This document shows positions 1 to 6,862 of a DNA stretch of 11,188 bases, one piece after another. The position numbers and the translations under genes were made by a program. Each line of letters opens with the position of its first letter. The first letter of the stretch is position 1. The DNA comes from Fusobacterium sp. (GTDB taxonomy: Bacteria > Fusobacteriota > Fusobacteriia > Fusobacteriales > Fusobacteriaceae). The notes below the pieces were generated by a model. The model searched no databases. It saw nothing but the letters and a program-made list of their open reading frames with translations, and was not told the origin of the DNA. The stretch is from assembly GCA_020024915.1 (NCBI GenBank), contig JAHHSZ010000058.1, forward strand, positions 1 to 11,188. Direction: 5' to 3'.

Positions 1-23
1 ATGACGAAGAGGAATATAATTTT

Positions 24-395
24 ATGAGCAGATTTATTATAAAGAATACAGATAGTTATGGAGAAAAGAGTTTTGAAAAGGTTGAGGGAACTCTATCTCA
101 AGAGAATGGGCAACTGATATATAGATATAACAGTAGACTTGGAGAGTGTGAGTTAATAGTAAGTCCAAGAAGGGTTATCATATCTAGAAAGGGAGAGGTA
201 TCTGCTATTATAGATGTGAATTTAGATAGAGTGACAGAATTTAACTACGTTACTAAAGAGATAAGAAAGCTGTTTAAAATACAAGGAGAGAAAATAGAAG
301 TAGATGAGATGAACTCTATTATAGAATTTTCTTATAAGATCTTTGAAGGGGACGAAGAGTTAAATAGAATAACTATAGGAATAAAGAATTATTGA
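24..395 (+). CDS. DUF1934 family (YwiB-like) beta-barrel protein
   Basis: A 123-residue cytoplasmic protein with no signal peptide or membrane segment. Its alternating beta-strand pattern, short acidic loops, and length resemble the DUF1934/YwiB family, which has a calycin-like beta-barrel fold and no established biochemical role. I base this on general resemblance (the early 'VEGTLSQENGQLIYRY' stretch and the run of strands that follows) rather than a catalytic motif. The ATG at 24 follows a GAGGA purine stretch at 9-13. The frame is also open upstream to the window edge, so an earlier start cannot be excluded. An ATGA at 24-27 would let an upstream gene in another frame stop on this start. 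The stop lies 12 bases before the TPR lipoprotein start, so the two are probably co-transcribed. In Bacillus subtilis the homologue ywiB neighbours argS; here the nearest synthetase is lysS. Confidence 0.6.
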   Translation: MSRFIIKNTDSYGEKSFEKVEGTLSQENGQLIYRYNSRLGECELIVSPRRVIISRKGEVSAIIDVNLDRVTEFNYVTKEIRKLFKIQGEKIEVDEMNSIIEFSYKIFEGDEELNRITIGIKNY

Positions 396-407
396 TGGAG
401 GAAAGAG

Positions 408-1850
408 ATGAAAAACTATATTTTTCTAAGTTTAGTACTACTTTTAAGTAGTTGTAGTAATTTAGATAACCTAAAAGGAAGTTTATCAGAGAGCAGTATA
501 GAAAAACCGTGGAATAATGGAAGTGAACTGAAAGCACAGAGTATCATATTAAATAGTTCAGCACCTTCAGGAATATTAAGTGATATATCAACAAGTCTAA
601 AAAGAGGTTATGTAAGAGAGTATAATTCCACATATAGAAATAATTATGAAGTATATGTAGGGGATTATGTCTCTATACCTTTAGGAATAGGTGAGGATAG
701 TTATAATGTTCTTTATTCACCATTAGGTGCATCATATGAGATGGAGATAAAAGACGGAAAATTATTTTTCAGAGGGATATATCAGGGGAATTATGAGGTA
801 AATATCTATTCTGGAGGTTCATTTAGTAGAAAGATAGCTATTCAAAATAAATTAAAATATGAGTTCACAGAACAGAATAATTATGATGTTATTTTACAAG
901 AGTATAAAGCAGGAAATTTAAGAGGATTAAGTGATAGTATAGCTGTACACAGAATAGCATTCCCTAATAGTTTTAGAGATAAGGAGCTCTCTTTTATGCT
1001 AATTGAATTGGCAGGAAAAGATGGAAATGCTAAGATTATTAAAGATGAGATAGACTTTTTGCAGAGATATACAAAGTTAGATGAGTATGATAAATTAAAT
1101 ATAGTCAACTCATTGAAGATGGTTCAGGATAAAAACTTCATAATAAGTTCAGCTCTACTTGAGTATAAGAGATCAGCAACAAATTTAAACCAAGAGATAG
1201 CTGGATTAATTATGAATAAGAATAAAAATACACAGGAAGAGATAGTGTTTTTAGAAAAAATGTATGAAACTACTCCAGATGAGACAATGGGGAATTTTAT
1301 AGGAAACTGGTATATAAAAAATGGAAACCCTATAAAGGGAGCTAGCTACTTAAACAATGGTGGAGAGAATCCTATTGATATGGGGAATCTGAATCCTGAA
1401 ATAAAGGAGACTAAAGTTGAGGAGAATGCACCTGTTGATTTAGAAGCACAAAATTATACTCAATATTTAACTTTTTTTGAAGATGGAAAGAAAAAATTTA
1501 ACAAAGATAATTATGTAGAGGCTATTATTTATTTTGAAAAAGCTTTAGGATTAAATAGAGAGTATATTGAACAAAAAGACATATATTTCTATATGGGAGA
1601 GAGTTATTTCAAAACAGGTAACTATTCAGAATCTGTAAATTATTTCAAAAAATCTCTAAATTTAGAAAAAAATGATGAAAAAAAAGCAGAAATATATTAT
1701 AATATAGGAATAGCGTATGATAAACTTGGAGATAAGGAGCAAGCTGTAAACTATCTAACATATATAAGACAAAATTATAAGAGTTCATCTTGGAGTGTAA
1801 AAGCTAGTCTATATCTTTTACAGCAAATGCAGCAATATCCAACAAAATAA
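408..1850 (+). CDS. Tetratricopeptide-repeat lipoprotein
   Basis: A 480-residue exported lipoprotein. Residues 1-16 form a type II signal peptide: one Lys, a Leu/Ile/Val-rich core, and the lipobox LSSC with the lipidated Cys16. Residues 17-65 look like a flexible Ser/Asn-rich linker. Residues about 66-150 are Tyr/Gly-rich and beta-like. Residues 155-320 look helical, possibly degenerate TPR/HEAT-type repeats. A charged linker near 325-347 leads to three readable TPR units at about 351-386, 390-423 and 427-460, with typical spacing ('YMGESYFKTGNYSESVNYF', 'YYNIGIAYDKLGDKEQAVNYL'). The C-terminal part resembles the TPR region of CpoB/YbgF or BamD-type envelope proteins, but the N-terminal half matches nothing I recognise. 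The protein is probably a periplasmic-side envelope scaffold; the partner is unknown. The ATG follows GGAGGA at 397-402. No terminator separates it from lysS, 43 bases downstream. Confidence 0.85.
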   Translation: MKNYIFLSLVLLLSSCSNLDNLKGSLSESSIEKPWNNGSELKAQSIILNSSAPSGILSDISTSLKRGYVREYNSTYRNNYEVYVGDYVSIPLGIGEDSYNVLYSPLGASYEMEIKDGKLFFRGIYQGNYEVNIYSGGSFSRKIAIQNKLKYEFTEQNNYDVILQEYKAGNLRGLSDSIAVHRIAFPNSFRDKELSFMLIELAGKDGNAKIIKDEIDFLQRYTKLDEYDKLNIVNSLKMVQDKNFIISSALLEYKRSATNLNQEIAGLIMNKNKNTQEEIVFLEKMYETTPDETMGNFIGNWYIKNGNPIKGASYLNNGGENPIDMGNLNPEIKETKVEENAPVDLEAQNYTQYLTFFEDGKKKFNKDNYVEAIIYFEKALGLNREYIEQKDIYFYMGESYFKTGNYSESVNYFKKSLNLEKNDEKKAEIYYNIGIAYDKLGDKEQAVNYLTYIRQNYKSSSWSVKASLYLLQQMQQYPTK

Positions 1851-1893
1851 GCATATTAAACAACTTAAATAGATAGAGAAGGAGAGAATACCT

Positions 1894-3375
1894 ATGGATA
1901 GATATTTTGATAGGATCGCCAATGACAGTCTTGTCATGGAGAAATGGAAAAGAGTTGAAGAGTTAAAAGAGATGGGGATAAAGCCATTCGGAGAGAAGTT
2001 TGATAAGAAAAATATGATAGGGGAGATTTTAACTCATACTCCAGAAGAGGAGTTAACATTCAAAACTGCTGGAAGAATAATGGCATATAGAGGAAAAGGT
2101 AAGACAGCTTTTGTTCATATAGAGGATATAAGTGGAAGAATTCAAGTTTACCTAAGACAAGATGAATTAGGAGAGAAAAACTATGAGCTTGTTAAAAAGA
2201 TAGGTGTAGGAGATATCATAGGAGTAGAGGGAAAACTTTTCCTTACTTCAACAGGTGAGTTAACTATAAGAGTTAGTGTTGTAACTCTATTATGTAAAAA
2301 TATTAGAGCATTACCTGAGAAGTTTCATGGACTTACAGATATAGAGACTAGATATAGAAAAAGATATGTAGATCTTATAATGAATAAAGATGTAAGAGAT
2401 ACATTCATAAAAAGAACAAAAATTATATCAGGAATTAGAAGAATATTAGATGGGAAAGGTTTCTTGGAAGTAGAAACTCCATTGATGCACCCTATTTTAG
2501 GGGGAGCAGCAGCAAGACCTTTTATAACACATCACAACACACTAGATGTAGATTTATATATGAGAATTGCCCCAGAGTTATATTTAAAGAGATTGATTGT
2601 TGGTGGAATGGAAAAGGTATATGAATTAGGAAGAAACTTCAGAAATGAAGGTATGAGTACAAGACACAATCCAGAGTTTACAATGATAGAGATGTATCAA
2701 TCATATGCTGATTACAGAGATATGATGGACTTAGCTGAAGAAATCATAAGCACATTAGCTAAAGAGGTTTTAGGAACTTCAACTATCACTTATAATGGGA
2801 AAGAGATTGTATTGGAAAACTTTAAGAGGGTTCATATGGTGGATTTAGTAAAAGAGGTAACAGGAGTTAACTTCTGGGATAGAAGTATAACATTTGAAGA
2901 GGCAAAGATTCTTGCAAAACAACACCATGTAGAAGTGCCAGATCATATGAATACTGTAGGACATATAATAAACCAGTTCTTTGAGGAGAAGTGCGAAGAG
3001 ACAATAGTACAACCTACTTTTGTTTTTGGACACCCAGTTGAGATTTCCCCTCTTGCTAAGAGAAATGAAGAGGATCCAAGATTCACAGATAGATTTGAGT
3101 TATTTATAGATGCTAGAGAGTATGCTAATGCTTTTTCTGAATTACAAGATCCAGCAGATCAAAGAGGAAGATTTGAAGCTCAGGTAGAAGAGGCTGAAAG
3201 AGGAAATGATGAAGCAACTCCAGTAATTGATGATGACTTTGTAGAGGCATTAGAGTATGGATTACCACCTACAGGAGGGATGGGAATAGGAATAGATAGA
3301 CTTATCATGTTATTAACTAACTCTGAGTCTATAAGAGATGTATTATATTTCCCTCAAATGAAATCAAGAGACTAG
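1894..3375 (+). CDS. lysS: Lysyl-tRNA synthetase, class II
   Basis: Charges tRNA-Lys with lysine, using ATP, in the cytoplasm. At 493 residues it has the normal length for bacterial class II LysRS. The N-terminal OB-fold anticodon-binding domain covers about residues 55-140 ('AGRIMAYRGKGKTAFVHIED'). Class II motif 1 is near 189-200 (GFLEVETPLMHP), motif 2 near 249-265 (FRNEG then RHNPEFTMIE, with Arg250 and Glu252), and motif 3 at 462-469 (GMGIGIDR, Arg469). 'ALEYGLPPTGG' just before motif 3 is typical of LysRS. All class-defining residues I can check are present, so the enzyme should be active. The ATG is preceded by AAGGAG at 1879-1884. The gene follows the TPR lipoprotein by 43 bases without a visible terminator or clear promoter, so it is probably read from upstream. 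No T-box leader is visible in that short gap. Confidence 0.98.
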   Translation: MDRYFDRIANDSLVMEKWKRVEELKEMGIKPFGEKFDKKNMIGEILTHTPEEELTFKTAGRIMAYRGKGKTAFVHIEDISGRIQVYLRQDELGEKNYELVKKIGVGDIIGVEGKLFLTSTGELTIRVSVVTLLCKNIRALPEKFHGLTDIETRYRKRYVDLIMNKDVRDTFIKRTKIISGIRRILDGKGFLEVETPLMHPILGGAAARPFITHHNTLDVDLYMRIAPELYLKRLIVGGMEKVYELGRNFRNEGMSTRHNPEFTMIEMYQSYADYRDMMDLAEEIISTLAKEVLGTSTITYNGKEIVLENFKRVHMVDLVKEVTGVNFWDRSITFEEAKILAKQHHVEVPDHMNTVGHIINQFFEEKCEETIVQPTFVFGHPVEISPLAKRNEEDPRFTDRFELFIDAREYANAFSELQDPADQRGRFEAQVEEAERGNDEATPVIDDDFVEALEYGLPPTGGMGIGIDRLIMLLTNSESIRDVLYFPQMKSRD

Positions 3376-3418
3376 ATTTACTATTTACGTGAACTAAACT
3401 GAATAGAATAAATATAGT

Positions 3419-3470
3419 TTTAAAAGGAGGATATTTTACTTTAAGTAAAATTTTCTCCTTTAAATTTTTT
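3419..3470 (+). terminator. Intrinsic terminator after lysS
   Basis: A long imperfect hairpin. Left arm 3419-3441 (TTTAAAAGGAGGATATTTTACTT) pairs with right arm 3443-3464, with a bulged A, one G-U pair and one T-T mismatch; the tip is a small loop around TTTAA at 3440-3444. Six Ts (3465-3470) follow the stem directly. It lies 43 bases after the lysS stop and just before lrgA, as expected for the end of the left operon. Its position only 22 bases before the lrgA start makes it also a possible leader element for lrgAB. Confidence 0.85.
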
Positions 3471-3486
3471 AGCAATATTTAAGGAG
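3455..3486 (+). promoter_or_regulatory. Alternative stem that would cover the lrgA ribosome binding site
   Basis: The terminator's right-arm bases 3455-3465 (CTCCTTTAAAT) can instead pair with 3477-3486 (ATTTAAGGAG), which contains the lrgA Shine-Dalgarno sequence AAGGAG (3481-3486). The pairing is ten base pairs with one bulged T, and the T-tract falls in the loop. It is mutually exclusive with the terminator hairpin. Whether it forms is inference; anti-SD-like CTCC segments arise easily in terminators with a GGAG left arm. Confidence 0.3.
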
Positions 3487-3492
3487 CAGAAG

Positions 3493-3840
3493 ATGTTAAG
3501 AGAATTTTTACTGATTTTTATCATAAATTACATGGGTGTTGTTTTATCAGAAGTATTACATCTCCCAATTCCAGGAGCTATAAGTGGAATGTTACTTCTT
3601 TTTTTGTTACTTTATTTTAAATTTTTAAAACTTTCAAATATAGAAAAAGCAGGAAATTTCATGCTTTTAAATATGACAATATTTTTTCTTCCACCAGCTG
3701 TAAGCTTATTAGAAAATATGTATTTACTTAAAACTGGATTTTTAAAAATATTATTTTTAGTAGTATTTACAACAGTGATAACAATGATAACAACCGGAAT
3801 TACAGTACAGTATTTAATAGAAAAAGGAGAGAAAAAATAA
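3493..3840 (+). CDS. lrgA: CidA/LrgA family membrane protein
   Basis: A 115-residue integral membrane protein of the LrgA/CidA family (usual length 110-150). Four hydrophobic segments are visible at about 3-22, 27-45, 54-73 and 81-108. The family hallmark 'PIPGAISGMLLLF' is at residues 25-37, and 'FFLPPAVSLLE' near 64-74. LrgA/CidA proteins were first described as holin-like modulators of murein hydrolase export. Later work on PftAB of B. subtilis and LrgAB of Streptococcus mutans links the pair to pyruvate transport, so both roles remain possible. AAGGAG at 3481-3486 is well placed for the ATG. The stop TAA shares its last base with the ATG of lrgB, implying translational coupling and a joint membrane complex. 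I found no convincing promoter of its own; only the lysS terminator region lies upstream. Confidence 0.92.
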   Translation: MLREFLLIFIINYMGVVLSEVLHLPIPGAISGMLLLFLLLYFKFLKLSNIEKAGNFMLLNMTIFFLPPAVSLLENMYLLKTGFLKILFLVVFTTVITMITTGITVQYLIEKGEKK

Positions 3841-4529
3841 TGCAAGATATAGTTAACAATCCATTATTTGGAGTAATAATAAGTTTAGTAGCTTTTGAGA
3901 TAGGGAGGAAAATCTTCCAAAAAACAAAATTGGCAATTTTTAACCCACTTTTAATAGCAACATTGATTGTTATGGGAGTTTTAAATTTTTTTCATATAAG
4001 TGTTAAAGATTATATGTTAGGTGGAAACTTGATAGTGTTCTTTTTAGCTCCAGCTACTGTTGTTTTGGCTATTCCACTATATCAGAAAATAGCTCTTTTA
4101 AAAAAATATTGGGTACCAATAATCAGTGGAGGGATAGTAGGAGCAGTAGTTGCCATAGTTTCAGTTGTAGTATTGGGTAAACTCTTAGGAATAGATCATA
4201 AACTTTTGGTATCATTTATGCCAAAGTCAATAACTACTCCAATAGGGATAGAACTTTCAAAGATGTTGGGAGGGATTCCCTCTATTACAGTTTTTGCAAT
4301 AGTTATAACAGGAATAACAGGAAATGTAACAGCACCATTTATTTATTCTATATTTAAAATAGAACATCCAATAGCAAAGGGATTAGGCTTGGGAGTATCC
4401 AGTCATGCTGTAGGAACAAGTAGAGCTATTGAGATGGGAGAGATAGAGGGAGCTATGAGTGCTCTAGCTATCATAATAGCTGGGATACTTACAATTATAC
4501 TAGCTCCACTTATAAATATTTTTGTTTAA
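3840..4529 (+). CDS. lrgB: LrgB family membrane protein
   Basis: A 229-residue multi-spanning membrane protein, the standard LrgB/CidB length and partner of LrgA. Hydrophobic segments alternate throughout. The conserved central stretch 'MPKSITTPIGIELSKMLGG' and the C-terminal 'SHAVGTSRAIEMGEIEGAMS' (from about residue 183) are diagnostic. The family includes the plant plastid glycolate/glycerate transporter PLGG1 and bacterial pyruvate-linked proteins, so small carboxylate movement across the membrane is the likeliest role; substrate and direction are not readable here. The ATG overlaps the lrgA stop by one base (TAATG), and AAAGGAG lies just upstream within the end of lrgA. The stop overlaps the stop of yfcE on the other strand by four bases, and no terminator is visible between them. 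Confidence 0.95.
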   Translation: MQDIVNNPLFGVIISLVAFEIGRKIFQKTKLAIFNPLLIATLIVMGVLNFFHISVKDYMLGGNLIVFFLAPATVVLAIPLYQKIALLKKYWVPIISGGIVGAVVAIVSVVVLGKLLGIDHKLLVSFMPKSITTPIGIELSKMLGGIPSITVFAIVITGITGNVTAPFIYSIFKIEHPIAKGLGLGVSSHAVGTSRAIEMGEIEGAMSALAIIIAGILTIILAPLINIFV

Positions 4530-5068
4530 AATTTTATATTCATAATGATATTTTCATCTAAATCCTTGATAGTAAAAGTTTCTTCATCAAGTATAGCAAA
4601 ACTATTTTTACTACTGTTTTTTGGTAGAGATATAGAACCAGGATTGAAAAAGTATCTATTTTCAATTTTTTCAACCATTGGAATGTGAAAATGACCATAT
4701 AGTAAGATATCTCCTTCACTCATAGGAAGGGGTTTTTCTTTATTATAGATATGTCCGTGAGTTATATAAACTCTCTTTTCTCCAAGATAAAGAAGGGCAT
4801 AGTCACTCATAATAGGATAATCTAAAACCATTTGATCCACCTCACTGTCACAGTTTCCTCTCACAGCAATAATCTTATCTTTATAACCATTTAATATTTG
4901 AATAACATCTTTTGGAGAGTAATCCTTAGGTAGAGGGTTTCTAGGTCCGTGGTAGAGTTCATCTCCTAAAATAACCAACTTATCATAATCTCCCTTTTTA
5001 AAAATTTCCATAACTTTTTCTAAATAATATAGTGAACCATGAATATCAGATATAACAAATAACTTCAA
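4526..5068 (-). CDS. yfcE: YfcE/MJ0936-type metallophosphoesterase
   Basis: A 180-residue cytoplasmic phosphodiesterase of the calcineurin-like superfamily, close in length to E. coli YfcE (184), which hydrolyses model phosphodiesters with a Mn-type dinuclear centre. Metal-binding motifs are complete: D8-x-H10 (SDIHGS), G35-D36, G71-N72-C73-D74, H104 (ITHGH) and G125-H126-F127-H128, plus the closing NPGS. The physiological substrate of this subgroup is unknown. I start it at TTG (5066-5068), giving MKLFVISDIHG, the normal family N-terminus. That codon sits seven bases after GGAGG (5076-5080). The in-frame ATG at 5126-5128 would add 20 atypical residues and lies inside the -35 box, so it is probably untranscribed. 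The gene stands alone, transcribed towards and overlapping the end of lrgB. Confidence 0.93.
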   Translation of the reverse strand: MKLFVISDIHGSLYYLEKVMEIFKKGDYDKLVILGDELYHGPRNPLPKDYSPKDVIQILNGYKDKIIAVRGNCDSEVDQMVLDYPIMSDYALLYLGEKRVYITHGHIYNKEKPLPMSEGDILLYGHFHIPMVEKIENRYFFNPGSISLPKNSSKNSFAILDEETFTIKDLDENIIMNIKF

Positions 5069-5073
5069 AATTT

Positions 5074-5080
5074 CCCCTCC
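5074..5080 (-). promoter_or_regulatory. Ribosome binding site that decides the yfcE start
   Basis: GGAGGGG on the minus strand. From the GGAGG core (5076-5080) the TTG at 5066-5068 is seven bases away, an optimal distance. The upstream ATG at 5126-5128 has no comparable site and lies before the predicted transcript start. Confidence 0.75.
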
Positions 5081-5099
5081 AATTACACTTTTTATAAAT

Positions 5100-5128
5100 A
5101 TTATATATAGAATATGATGATAAGTCAA
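5100..5128 (-). promoter_or_regulatory. Sigma70-type promoter for yfcE
   Basis: On the minus strand TTGACT (5123-5128) and TATAAT (5100-5105) are separated by exactly 17 bases, a near-perfect housekeeping promoter. Transcription should begin near 5093, leaving about 25 bases of leader before the TTG start. Confidence 0.8.
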
Positions 5129-5161
5129 CTTGTGTGATAGGTGATCTCATAAATAAAAGTG

Positions 5162-5190
5162 TTGCTTTTTGTCAAATAAATAAATATAAT
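5162..5190 (+). promoter_or_regulatory. Sigma70-type promoter for the ABC importer operon
   Basis: TTGCTT (5162-5167), a 17-base spacer and TATAAT (5185-5190). Transcription should begin near 5197, giving a leader of about 68 bases before the receptor gene. ATGAGT occurs twice, at 5195-5200 and 5203-5208, right at the predicted start of transcription, with an inverted ACTCA at 5234-5238. These could form an operator, but the match is short. Confidence 0.7.
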
Positions 5191-5265
5191 ATACATGAGT
5201 TAATGAGTCAAGAATTATTTAAAAGATAAATTTACTCAAATTTTAGCAATAAAAGGAGATTTATG

Positions 5266-6087
5266 ATGAAGAGAGTTTTATGCAGTATATTTTTAATTTT
5301 GACCATTACAACTATTTTTGTAGGGTGTAGCAGTAAGAAAGATAAAGATACATTAGTAGTGGGAATGGAGTTGGCATATCCACCATTTGAAACAAAGGAC
5401 CAAGTTGGGAATCCAGCAGGAATAAGTGTTGATTTCATAAGAGAATTTGGAAAATTTATAGGTAAGAATATAAAGATTGAGAATATTGCTTGGGATGGAT
5501 TAATACCCTCACTTCAAACTAAAAAAGTAGATATGGTTATCTCCTCTATGACAATAACAGATGAAAGAAAAGGAATAGTTGATTTTTCTAATCCATATGC
5601 TAACTCTTTATTGGGAATGTTGGTAAATAGAGATGGGAAGGTAAAAACTGTAGAAGATCTGAATAAGAGTGGTGCAGTTATAGCTGTAAAAACAGGATCT
5701 ACAGGCTTTCTATATGCTAAAAAGTATTTGAAAGATGCTCAAATAAGATCATTTCCAGATGAGAGTGCTTGTGTGACAGAGGTAGTTCAAGGTAAAGCTG
5801 ATGTTTTTCTATATGATCAATTGACTATATATAGAAATTGGCAAAAGAATAAAGAGGTTACAGAAGCTATATTTATACCATTTCAAGAAGCTGAAAAATG
5901 GGGAGTGGCTTTTCCTAAAGGGAATGAAGAGTTAGTTACAAAAATGAATGAGTTTATAGAGAAATTCTATTCAAGTGGAGGATTTGAAAAATTATCAGAA
6001 AAATATCTACTTGATGAGAGAAAAGCTTTTAAAGAGTTAGGATTCCAGTGGTTCTTTGATTTAAAGAATGGTGAAAATGATGCTTAG
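5266..6087 (+). CDS. Polar amino acid ABC transporter substrate-binding lipoprotein
   Basis: The extracytoplasmic receptor (family 3 solute-binding protein) that captures an amino acid for the permease and ATPase encoded next. Numbering from the ATG at 5266 (273 residues): a type II signal peptide ends at lipobox FVGC with lipidated Cys21. 'VVGMELAYPPFE' opens the binding domain, 'GISVDF' (52-57) is the family signature, DERKG supplies Arg101, the usual ligand-carboxylate contact, 'KTGSTG' lies near 142-147, and Asp184 in LYDQ is where the family usually binds the ligand amino group. Polar amino acid is secure; the exact one is not readable. Two ATGs are adjacent (5263, 5266). AAGGAG at 5253-5258 is seven bases from the second but only four from the first, so I prefer the second. 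It is the first gene of the operon and its end overlaps the permease reading frame. Confidence 0.93.
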   Translation: MKRVLCSIFLILTITTIFVGCSSKKDKDTLVVGMELAYPPFETKDQVGNPAGISVDFIREFGKFIGKNIKIENIAWDGLIPSLQTKKVDMVISSMTITDERKGIVDFSNPYANSLLGMLVNRDGKVKTVEDLNKSGAVIAVKTGSTGFLYAKKYLKDAQIRSFPDESACVTEVVQGKADVFLYDQLTIYRNWQKNKEVTEAIFIPFQEAEKWGVAFPKGNEELVTKMNEFIEKFYSSGGFEKLSEKYLLDERKAFKELGFQWFFDLKNGENDA

Positions 6088-6862
6088 AGGAGTTTTTTTT
6101 AGTAATGAAAAAAAGAAAGACTCATTAATAAAAATTGGAGTAAATATTTTAATTTTAATTGGATTTATTGGAGTAGGACTCTATTATTCATTAAAAAAAA
6201 TAGGACTAGGGTTAGATTTTAGTTTTGTGAAACAGTTTCAAGGGAGAATTTTAGATGGGTTTTTACTAACTTTTTATATAAGTATAAGTAGTTTTGTATT
6301 AAGTTCCCTAATAGGAGTAATAGTTTTTCTATTTCAGAGAAGTAATCTTATTATATTGAGATATTTTAGTTTGTTATATGTAAAATTTATCAGAGGAACT
6401 CCATTAATTATGCAGATCTATCTATTTTTCTACATAATAGGTAGTGCTTGGGGAATTGACAACCGTTTTGTAGCAGGAGTTCTAATTTTATCTATTTTTG
6501 AAGGGGCATATATAGCTGAAATCTTAAGAGGAAGCTTTGAGTCCATTGACAAAAATCAGATTGAAATTGCTAGATCAATAGGCTATACTCAAAAACAGAC
6601 AATAAAATTTGTAATTCTTCCCCAATTGATAGTTCAAACTATTCCAGCTTTAACAGGACAGTTTGCTTCAATAATAAAGGATTCCTCTCTGCTTTCTATA
6701 ATAGCTATAATAGAGTTAACTCAAACTATGAGAGAGATATCTTCATTGAACTTTAAACTCTTTGAATGTTATATTTTATTAGGAGTTCTATACTTAGTAC
6801 TTACTTTACCTCTTTCATATATTAGTGAAAAATTAGAAAGGAGATTTAAGTATGAGAATTAA
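6068..6862 (+). CDS. Polar amino acid ABC transporter permease
   Basis: Membrane subunit of the amino acid importer, of the His/Glu/Gln/Arg (HEQRo) class, 264 residues as read. Hydrophobic segments are near 22-42, 63-89, 95-125, 136-150, 182-215 and 232-252. 'FIRGTPLIMQIYLF' (108-121) and the EAA loop with AEILRGSFESI through ARSIGYTQKQ to LPQ (150-186) are typical; that loop docks on the ATPase. The start is uncertain. ATG codons at 6068, 6077 and 6080 are in frame but have weak ribosome binding sites (GGTG at best) and overlap the receptor gene, so translation would rely on coupling. A better site, AGAGGAG (6086-6092), leads to ATG 6105, which is out of frame by one base. Residues 6-13 translate that ribosome-binding region and look unlike a protein N-terminus. 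It overlaps the ATPase gene by 11 bases. Confidence 0.9.
   Translation: MVKMMLRGVFFSNEKKKDSLIKIGVNILILIGFIGVGLYYSLKKIGLGLDFSFVKQFQGRILDGFLLTFYISISSFVLSSLIGVIVFLFQRSNLIILRYFSLLYVKFIRGTPLIMQIYLFFYIIGSAWGIDNRFVAGVLILSIFEGAYIAEILRGSFESIDKNQIEIARSIGYTQKQTIKFVILPQLIVQTIPALTGQFASIIKDSSLLSIIAIIELTQTMREISSLNFKLFECYILLGVLYLVLTLPLSYISEKLERRFKYEN
6086..6128 (+). other. Ribosome binding site, homopolymers and out-of-frame ATG at permease start
   Basis: AGAGGAG (6086-6092), eight Ts (6093-6100), ATG (6105-6107) and seven As (6108-6114). Read as it stands, the ATG opens a seven-codon ORF (MKKRKTH) ending at TAA 6126-6128. One extra A in the run would join the ATG to the permease frame as MKKKKDSLIKIG. The spacing from GAGGAG to this ATG, 12 bases, is longer than ideal. 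It may be a slippage or phase-variation site, a sequence indel, or chance. Confidence 0.5.

Noticed and set aside
1..27. Possible tail of an upstream gene (frame 1, ending TGA 25-27 and overlapping ATG 24)
   Set aside because: Only eight codons are in the window and they carry no recognisable motif. The DUF1934 frame is also open to the edge, so neither reading can be proven.
1851..1893. T-box or other leader before lysS
   Set aside because: The gap is only 43 bases, with no hairpin or T-box signature.
2845..3033. Minus-strand 62-residue ORF inside lysS
   Set aside because: It lies wholly within a well-supported lysS gene, has no family features, and the low-G+C coding pattern fits the plus strand.
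3376..3418. Separate lrgAB promoter between the lysS stop and the terminator (TATAGT 3413-3418)
   Set aside because: No acceptable -35 element lies 16-18 bases upstream; GTGAAC at 3389-3394 matches too weakly to call.
3612..3845. Minus-strand 77-residue ORF opposite lrgA
   Set aside because: It is a shadow of the LrgA coding frame without a start context of its own.
5160..5200. Alternative promoter TTGTCA (5169-5174) with TACATG (5192-5197)
   Set aside because: The spacing is 17 but the -10 is poor. TTGCTT with TATAAT at the same spacing is clearly better.
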